From Endocalyx cinctus (taxonomy: Eukaryota > Ascomycota > Sordariomycetes > Amphisphaeriales > Apiosporaceae), in contig BCKC01000001.1 in NCBI GenBank assembly GCA_001600455.1, forward strand, positions 806,001 through 870,000: a stretch of 64,000 nt of DNA. The letters are read 5' to 3'. This document shows positions 56,447-64,000 of this stretch, one piece after another. Made by a program: the position numbers and the translations under genes. The notes beneath the pieces were generated by a model. That model was not told where the DNA came from. It saw only the letters and a list, made by a program, of their open reading frames with translations, and made no database searches. Position 1 is the stretch's first letter; each line of letters opens with the position of its first letter.

Positions 56447-58850
56447 AATGCATAATTGATCGTCGGAGGGTTGATTATTGATATTGAAGCATTTATATTC
56501 AAGATCGTGTATGAAAACTTCTATTACTTCTTACGATAGATAAATATTAGTCATGGTCAATTTAGTATAGATTGTTGCTAATGTCTGTTTCAAGCTCCAA
56601 GTGGAATATGACTAACCCATTCATGTTTTATGGCTTCTCACGTTGAACATTACTCCTTACGACTACTACTTGCGCGGGCCTTAGAATAACCGATCATGCC
56701 GATATTCTGACATAAACAGCCAAGCATATTTGGTTACTTAATCTCTCTGTTGCATGCTATACTGAACAGTCACAGTCCACAATACATTCATTTGGAGACC
56801 TTCTAGGTATTACGCAGGTCATATAATTATCGCAGAATTGTTTATTTAAAATCAACCACATGAAGCCATAATCATATCCCCTTCGTTTAGAATCCTGACC
56901 ACGCGTTTCTTCTCATTACACCCAGCTTTATTATACTCTAGGGTAAAACGACACATCGCGGAATAGGAAGAAGGGAGAAAAAGCAATACACCCTTGTACG
57001 AGCCCAAAACGTAATGTATATAAGCAGCAGTAGGAATACAGTATTTGAATTACAACTACATTACTTTATTAGAAAAGTTGGGGAAAGAAATGTTTCTGGT
57101 TACACAAAGCTATCTTCGCAGAACTTAGAGAGGAACATCGAGCTCCTTCCAAAGCTACCTAGTCGAATACAAATAGAAACCTGGTAAATCTATTTACGTT
57201 AATTGAAGACATATGTAATATAGGGATCTTGTTAATTACTGTACTTTGATATTAATCATATAGGTTAGTTAGAATCAATTCGATCGGCGAAATTATCATT
57301 GTATTGAAGAAATTAGTGCTAGTTTGGCTAGCCGTGCCCTCCTTATTTTTTTCCCAAAGACCTTCATCTTGAAGCTCAGGTATCACAGCGTCGATGTAAG
57401 TGTGAACATGATCACCCGTACTTCCGATATTCTTACTCAGTTTGGCACCGTATTGATAATCTTTAACCCAGGCTGCATCCTCAGCTTACGTGGCGCTCGG
57501 TACTCATGATGACTGGTAACACAATATCACTTCTTCAGGTGCCGCCCAGCCGTGATTATTTCTTAATGAATTTTGCACTTTACCACCTTTAAAACTCCCG
57601 AGAACTTTGAAACTCCCTTGATAGTGATCATATAGAGTTGCTTCTCTTCCAGACGCGTCAACAGCGTAGAGTTACTAAATAGTGGCCAGGCCTATACAAG
57701 TAGCGGAATTATTATACGCTGCCATAGCCTCTACGTTTAGAAGTTCATTCAGTTAAAACGTAATCGTAAAGGCTAATTCCGATATCCGAGAGCAGCCTCG
57801 TCATAACACCATTACCTACGAAAGCGACTGCAGCTTTACATCATCTTACGGTGATTAATTTATCGACGGCATAGTCGACCTATTGAACGCCACTAGGTGG
57901 TGTGGTGAGATCCTGTTTGACTTGTTCGCAGGAATATGCGAGAACTTACGGAAGGATGAGACCACACAAGCATTGTTTACATGGCCACATGTCCCGCAAA
58001 ACCCGCGTGATAGCTATGCGGAGGCGGAACAGCGTCGGACAAGCACACACACTTTTAATTTTCGCAACCACTTACAATTTTACCCAACAGTAATCATTTC
58101 TTGGTTCGTAAAGTAATACGTAAATAATAATTTGATAGAATTCCATGAGGGGCAAAACCAGATCCTGTATGGCTGTTTGACTGCGTCGACATATCAAAAC
58201 TCCACTTCATCGCAATGTAACTTCGTCATTATTCTTAGTGAATTAAATGCAATCATCAGCCTTTATCATCTTGAACTTTACTGAAAGGAAAAACGAGAGT
58301 ATGTCAAAATAGAAAGAACAGAGGCAATAACACTGGTATTTGCGCACGAAAAGAACATTATAATTTATATCCCGGTGCTCTCAAGTAAACTTCCATTAGA
58401 CGGAGCTAACACCGGCTCGGGACCTTTGTACTAAAGTTTCTTGGCACGGCGCTGCGACGGGATTTCGGGTCTCGGCAGCCGAAATCCAGCGCAGTTAAAC
58501 GGTATGCGCATTCTCCACTCCATCGATAATGAGTCGTGTCACGGAGTCGGCTGGAATCCACTTTTGACCGGAGGCTGTGCATAAATGTTGACAATCCACA
58601 AAAGTCATGGCATGCGATTAGTGTTGCGATTCATCCACCGCATCATGCGGCATACTCTTGCGTTTTAGTATTTTGTCATTTACTAGCTTGGACTAAGAGT
58701 AATTAATTATGCCTGGAGTACGATTTTCTATAAAATGTGAACTTTTCTCCCCTTCTACAGAGAAAGATAAGACAACTTGAATCAACGATCTATCAAACCA
58801 CTTCACTTAATTACAACACTTGCCACATAATAGTTATCAAATCATAAAAC
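56447..58850. other. Spacer with a possible coding relic at 57330-57560
   Basis: On the minus strand near 57330-57470 an open stretch reads AWVKDYQYGAKLSKNIG and then HTYIDAVIPELQDEGLWEK. It has protein-like composition and faintly recalls the C-terminal VPELQxxG end of luciferase-type monooxygenases. No complete gene could be built. The rest shows nothing. Confidence 0.35.
58729..58735 (+). promoter_or_regulatory. TATA box of the TauD-type dioxygenase gene
   Basis: TATAAAA lies 122 bases upstream of the ATG at 58851 and is followed by a C/T- and A-rich leader, as is common in fungal promoters. Confidence 0.45.
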
Positions 58851-60227
58851 ATGGGTTCCTTGTCATCGGATTTTCCATCTTCCTACCCCCCTTTCCAGAG
58901 TACGGGGTCTCTGGAAAAGTTCACCACTACACAAGTGACACCCACCATTGGTACCGAATTTAAGGACGTAGACTTGGCTGAGTGGGTGAAAGCTAAGAAT
59001 TCCGATGACATCATTCGCGATCTATCACTCGTGCGTAAGTGGTTCTACCTATGCTTCTAGTTAATCACCCACACCATCTCCCCTTTCCCTAAAACGATTT
59101 TCTTTTTAAACTTTTACGCGATTTGCTGAACAAACCCTTTTTCGTTAATTTTATGTAGTTGCCGAGAGAGGCGTAGTTTTCTTTCGCAACCAGAACAACG
59201 TCGACAATGAGGTGCAGAAGGATATCTGCCGTCGTTTGAACGAACTATCTGGTGCACCGAAGGAGAACGGTTTCTACCGTCACTCTCAGAAGGCTATGCA
59301 AGGTGACGATCCGGACATGGGAAGAATAGACCCGGAACGCATGTTAAAGATGCATCAGAAGGACCAGGGAGGCTTGCCCGTTCAGAACGTCGCAAAGGCT
59401 TGGCACACCGATACGAGCTTCGAGCCGATGCCTCCCAGTTATACTTGCATGAGATTGGAAGATGTACCCGCGAGTGGAGGTGGTAAGCACCAACGCCGAT
59501 AATGTTTTTTTCTATGATTTTTCTTTTTAGTATTTAACACTGAGTAGATACGCTCTGGGCATCCGGCTACGAGATCTACGATCGGCTATCCCCACCCTAC
59601 CAGAAGATGTTTGAGTCTCTGACCGCCACTCACAAGCACATGCACTACTATGAAGCCGGTAAGGCCGATCCGGACTCGATGGACCACGGCCCCCGTGGAG
59701 CCGCTGATAATGTCGGACTCGAGTTCTCTACCTCGCACCCGGTTGTACGCACGCACCCCCTAACGGGCTGGAAGAGTTTCTTCGCCTGGGGTATCATCTG
59801 TCTTTCAATCGATGGTGTGACCGATGTCGAGAGTCAAGAAATCTTCAAGAAGATCGAACGACTGGTCTTGGAAAATTGGGACGTCCAGGCCAGGTTCCGC
59901 TGGGAGGGGCCAGGCGATTTTGGTACGTAATAAGAAATTTTATCTCTCGCATGCCGCCGCTACTATTCCTTTATCGTCCAAAGAAAATTATCGGTGGAAG
60001 GAATCTTGTCATAGTTTCTACGCATTGCCTTTTCTAACTAAGTTATGTGAAACATAGCTATCTGGGATAACCGATGCACGTTCCACGCTGCCACCATGGA
60101 TCATTTCCCAGTTGGTCGTAGGTATGGATGGCGTTGCATGACTATGGGCGAAGCACCGTTCCTCGATCCGAAGAGCAAGAGCCGAAAACAAGCCACAGGT
60201 GGATGGCCATACAAGGCTAAGAATTAA
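58851..60227 (+). CDS. TauD/TfdA-family 2-oxoglutarate dioxygenase
   Basis: Four exons (58851-59034, 59159-59482, 59548-59922, 60058-60227) give exactly 350 residues. The family iron site is complete: His144 and Asp146 in WHTDTSFEPMPPSY and His304 in CTFHAATMDH, with Arg316/Arg320 in GRRYGWRCM for the 2OG carboxylate. VLAERGVVFFRNQ and GGDTLWASGYEIYDRLS are also typical. The family oxidises sulfonates such as taurine, alkyl sulfates, phenoxyacetates and, in fungi, xanthine. The length and the DPEHG-like insert resemble fungal sulfonate-dioxygenase relatives, but the substrate is open. Introns have GTAAGT, GTAAGC and GTACGT donors. It is intact. Confidence 0.9.
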
Positions 60228-61363
60228 GACCTCAAGGGCACACTTGTATACTCATTTGAGAAAGTCTTCGAGAATATTCTTGTTGACTTGGAGGCGAGTT
60301 ATTGGACTGGCGGGATATATAGAAAATTCTTTCACTTAAAATATAGTCAACATACACTCATCGACCATACATGCCCCTTCCCGAGCATACATTCATTCAT
60401 AATATAAGTTGTATCTGTAGGCGGACGGTTTCTTCGACTATAATATCGATTGAGATATGAGAGATCACACCTCTGACATATATGGAAATACCCAGCTTTC
60501 CATATCACTTCTATTTCATCAATATCTAACTGTCAAACCTAGATATTGCCCTTGACAATTCCCTTGGTCGGGAATGGCTCTCAGCTGTTGCCGCTTTAAC
60601 CCGAGTCCGACCGAGCTGATCTGAGCTTGATCGATTACAGAAATATAGGCGAGTAGTTCTATAACAAGTCGAAAGTAACTTTGTTTGAATTGATTCGGAA
60701 ATAATACTCGTTTCACTAAAACGGTTAGAACTTTGAACTGCATTAATGAAACGTGTATTGAACCAGTTGCTCTACCGCCATTGACATCCATCAGGTTATG
60801 AAAAACCCCTGTCAACTCCAAACTCGTAGTTCACGTTCAGTTACTTTGAGTGGTACAAAGAAGCGAAGTCTTTCTTCAACGATAGTTCTATGCATAACGT
60901 ATAGTGATGGATATTATTCGGAAAGGACGGTCAGACAAGCTCTTGGCTTAGAAATGTTATGTTTTGGGCGTTACATTAACAGGGTTTTGCTAGGTGGGGC
61001 AGCCACGGTGTATACACTGATTACTTAAGTACTTTGCAAGTATTGGGGAAAAGATCACATTTAACAATCATTACTTGAATAAGTTAGATGTACTCTGTAC
61101 ATTCCCAGCAAGTCAAAATTGTGTTATAATCAAGTAACTTCGACATGCAGGAATATAACGTAATTTATGCACTTACCATGTAATAATGGCAACCAACTTG
61201 CAGCAGAACTTGGATATTTGCCCATCACCGTTGTTTAATTCTTCCCGTTCTCATTTTCTTCACCGAGAAACATTTTGGAGACAAGGTACATGGCCCCCAT
61301 GGGAATAGTCGATTTAAACGTGCCCGCACAGTCATCTAGCTCCCCTTAATTACTTAGCAGAAT
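60228..61363. other. Intergenic, no gene recognised
   Basis: No conserved frame was found. The 3' end is the promoter of the reductase gene. Confidence 0.5.
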
Positions 61364-62485
61364 ATGTCTCAGAACAAGACACTTATCTACAAGCGTTATA
61401 CGCCACGCGCGCTCGTGCCCGGCGAGCACTTGGCCGTAGAACCCCGCCCGTTCGAGATCAACTCCGAGCCAACACCTGGGGGAATCACTGTTAAGAATGT
61501 TTACCTATCTTTTGACCCGTATCAACGAGGACAGGTCCGGCTGCCGAGTGATACGGGAACGTACTCGATTCCCTGGGTCGAGGGCGAACCCGCAGTAGTC
61601 AACGCAGTCTCGACCGTGCTCAAGTCGTCCAACGAGCGGTTTCGACCGGGTGATCTGATTCTCGGGTTCTCGGCGGCAGGCGAGTACGCCGTCCTACCGC
61701 CTCCTATGGTCGCCACGTCGCAAGTTCTGCCGTCGGACGGGAGCGTGGGCATCTCGCCCGAAAGCCTCCTCAGCGTCCTCGGTATCCCCGGTCTCTCGTC
61801 TTACGTCAGCTTCTTCGAGTACGTCCCGGAGCCGCGCGCGGGAAAGACTATGCTGGTCTCGGCCGCGAGCGGCGCCGTGGGTCAGATCGTCGGGCAGATC
61901 GCCAAGATGCACGGCATGCGCGTCATCGGAAGTACGGGAAGCGCCGAAAAGGTAGCCTTTGTCGTGGACGAGATCGGGTACGACGCCGCGTGGAATTACA
62001 AAACGGAGAGGACGGAGGATGCACTCGATAGGCTCGTACCAGAGGGAATCGATATTTACTACGACAATGTGGGCGGCGAGCAGCTTGAGACTACCTTAGG
62101 CAAGATGAACGACTACGGGAGAATAGGTGAGTGACTATGTTAAGGAGCCATGCTGCCACGATGCAACATAAGAAGCTGAACAGTGCGTCTAGTAATGAGT
62201 GGAATGGTATCTCAATATAATTATCCCGTCGAAGAAAAATACGGGGTCAGGACTCTGATGAACATTGTCTATAAGCGCCTTACGGTTAATGGCTTCATAT
62301 GCTCCGACGCGACACTTCTCGCGAAGTATCCTAACTTTGCGACTGATATGATCACCTGGGTGAGAGAAGGCAAGATTAAGACAAAGGAGGAAGTCGTGGT
62401 AGGCATAGAAAATGCAGCTTCGGTGTGGGCCAGAATGTTGAATGGGGATAAATTCGGCAAGCTCGTGTTGAAGATTGAAAAGTAG
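61364..62485 (+). CDS. Zinc-independent medium-chain reductase (PTGR1/CurA-type NADP-dependent oxidoreductase)
   Basis: Two exons (61364-62126, 62184-62485; intron GTGAGT...CAG) give 354 residues. The N-terminus with LVPGEHLAVEP, VKNVYLSFDPYQRG and the long TGTYSIPWVEGEP is the diagnostic lead of the leukotriene B4 12-hydroxydehydrogenase / prostaglandin reductase group. The Rossmann part has LVSAASGAVGQIVGQIAK (AASGAVG), GSTGSAEK for the NADP phosphate, GIDIYYDNVGGE and the C-terminal GFICSD. No zinc ligands are present. Members reduce alpha,beta-unsaturated ketones and aldehydes and often serve in detoxification. It is intact with GC-rich codons. Confidence 0.92.
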
Positions 62486-63392
62486 CCGTAGATAACTAAA
62501 CAATCAGAAGGAAAATTCTAAATATTAATATTAAGTTTCTCGTCTTAAGCATTGAGGGGATAATACCTGAGTCTCTCAGGTCGTTCATTTCTAGTCCCAG
62601 CCACAAGTATCAAAAGCGTACTGTGAGAAAATGGGGTTACGTTGGAGTGTAGTATCACGCAGTTACATAGCCAGAGCTTAGACGGAGTGCAGCAGTGTAA
62701 ATCTAAGAGCCTAGTAAATAACCTTATTGATTCTTGACCCTCCTATCTTTCTCTCTCGAGGGGCGTGTTGCGCAAAAGGAGATCTCCCCGCTTGTCTTGC
62801 GGGCTAAGTCCATATATACGTTTAACAGGGCGGAAGCCTCTCCTTATATAGGGTTACTCGGAGGGTAGCCGTAGCCACGCTTCTAACTAAGTGCCCAACT
62901 TGATATCCCTGACACTTACACTGAGCTTTCCGCTGAGCTCGAGATTTAGGCTTTTCTGTGGGCCAGTACATCTAATTACCTCCTATGTTTCCTATAACTG
63001 GAGTAATGGTATTATTGGTTAGAATATTTATAAATCTAACCCGAACCTCAAAGAGGGGTCAAGGTTTTTCGGGACGGTAGAGTAAACACATTTTCTTCGA
63101 TAGGGACATTCGATTTAGTTTGCGAGTCATATGATAAGGATCGGGATAAATCATGGGTAAACCTAAACCAGCAACCATATGGAGAGGCGTGAAATCTGGT
63201 CTACTAAGGAGGGAGGTAATCGTAGCAAGAGTGATATTGTCGGATTTCCCGAAGCCGGTTGGATTTTTCATAAATTATGCAATCAAACATTCGTCTAATT
63301 TAAGATAATGTTGCATAAGTTTCCTTTCCCACTTCTTAGCATATATCAAAGGTTGGGTTACTAGTCCAAGTATTTTCTCTAGGATGTAATTA
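62486..63392. other. Intergenic with an LTR-like segment
   Basis: A segment at about 62622-62925 starts TGTGAG and ends CTTACA, is punctuated by TATATATACG and CTTATATAGG, and is less AT-rich than its flanks. It looks like a worn solo LTR, but no target duplication was found. A 70-codon minus frame at 63271-63059 is unrecognised. Confidence 0.35.
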
Positions 63393-64000
63393 TTAAGGAT
63401 AAATATGTCCCAAAACTGACGGCCACGGGAATACTACTTCTTCTTGCCGACATTTCACGAAAAAGCACATCCCAAGCAACCAGCGCTTAGTGTACAGATG
63501 CGGCACGCAATCCTTCGTTCTCGTCGTATCCCGCAAGCTCACCTCGAGGGAAACGTGACGGTGTATGTCCTTTGCATCATGTCCAACCCAGCCAGACTTC
63601 TTGGGCTGGATCGAGGTAAATACGAACGAGGGCCTCTCGTCAGGATCCCCGAGACAGGCACCCTCCCAAACGAAGATGGCCGTGCCAGACCTTCCCACCT
63701 GGTCCCAAATGCTTCCCAGCCTTAGGGGTTTCCCTTCCCGGACTGCCTTAGCCACCTCCGCTGCCATCATGAGCATATAATTCTCTCCGATGCCGTAAGG
63801 ATCATTTCCCACGGAGTCCTGGCACAGATAGTTATCAATCCGTCCCGCGAGTTCGTATTCGGAGAGCGATCTGAGCTCGCAAGAAAGGAGACGGAGGTAC
63901 CGATGCTCTATCAGGTATAACTGATTACCTCCTGATATTTCTACCCAAGGCAATTGGCTATTAAAACTGGCCGTCCGGATAACTCGGCCAAGTCTCCATA
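63393..64000 (-). CDS. Hypothetical protein, 5' end off the window
   Basis: I do not recognise a family. The minus frame is open from the right edge down to the stop at 63393 (about 200 residues) without a good internal ATG, so the start or an upstream exon lies beyond 64000. The sequence is protein-like: QLYLIEHRYLRLLSCELRSL, DPYGIGENYMLMMAAEVAKA, GKPLRLGSIWDQVGRSGTA and RPSFVFTSIQPKKSGWVGHD. There is no signal peptide or membrane helix in the visible part. Antisense frames in the same place are shorter. Confidence 0.55.
   Translation of the reverse strand, partial: WRLGRVIRTASFNSQLPWVEISGGNQLYLIEHRYLRLLSCELRSLSEYELAGRIDNYLCQDSVGNDPYGIGENYMLMMAAEVAKAVREGKPLRLGSIWDQVGRSGTAIFVWEGACLGDPDERPSFVFTSIQPKKSGWVGHDAKDIHRHVSLEVSLRDTTRTKDCVPHLYTKRWLLGMCFFVKCRQEEVVFPWPSVLGHIYP

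Noticed and set aside
55144..56502. Long antisense frames opposite the MmgE/PrpD gene
   Set aside because: They arise from GC-rich third positions of the real gene. Their composition is Arg/Ala-rich and has no domain pattern.
62622..62925. Solo LTR candidate (TGTGAG...CTTACA)
   Set aside because: The ends are only roughly inverted and no target duplication flanks them, so it is noted in the spacer entry and not called as a mobile element.

Overview
This 64 kb window is nuclear DNA of a filamentous ascomycete (Pezizomycotina). Most genes carry several short introns (about 45-90 nt) with GTRAGT-like donors and YAG acceptors. The families are typical of these fungi: HET domain, UstYa/DUF3433-type proteins, SAT4-like membrane proteins, C2H2 plus Zn2Cys6 regulators, and ACS and DHA1 transporters. 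A 3.2 kb AT-rich transposon shows the C-to-T decay expected of repeat-induced point mutation (RIP). No genus can be named. Wide gene-poor spacers and many broken genes suggest accessory sequence. Splice models are mine, checked by reading frame and family resemblance only.

Left part (1-15 kb): a polytopic membrane protein runs off the left edge. It is followed by a secreted six-bladed propeller protein (SMP-30-like), a MITE-like inverted repeat and an intact dienelactone hydrolase. Next come two broken genes on the minus strand: a 4-coumarate-CoA-ligase-like enzyme lacking its N-terminal part, and a DHA1 MFS transporter with an in-frame stop. Two damaged SAT4-like membrane protein genes then flank the RIP-decayed TIR element (10328-13498, TA target duplication), which contains a non-decayed, hairpin-rich island.

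Middle part (16-37 kb): a UstYa-family (DUF3328) gene faces a short two-exon gene for a 61-residue secreted peptide. Downstream lie an FAD monooxygenase, a 2OG-Fe(II) dioxygenase with two in-frame TAG codons, and an O-methyltransferase relic. This looks like a small, partly dead specialised-metabolism locus. A second and apparently intact group follows: ACS-family transporter, 3-isopropylmalate-dehydrogenase-like enzyme, aldehyde dehydrogenase, a regulator with two C2H2 fingers plus a Zn2Cys6 domain, a short-chain dehydrogenase and a Dabb-domain protein. The arrangement suggests a regulated uptake and catabolic or biosynthetic pathway for a small organic acid, but the substrate cannot be read from sequence.

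Right part (38-64 kb): a decayed DUF3433 membrane protein, a dual-specificity phosphatase, an unrecognised protein, a HET-domain protein, a CocE/NonD-type hydrolase, a secreted HD-domain protein, a 3.5 kb spacer, an MmgE/PrpD protein, a TauD-type dioxygenase, a medium-chain reductase of the PTGR/CurA type, and an unrecognised partial gene at the right edge. No rRNA, tRNA or CRISPR array was found.
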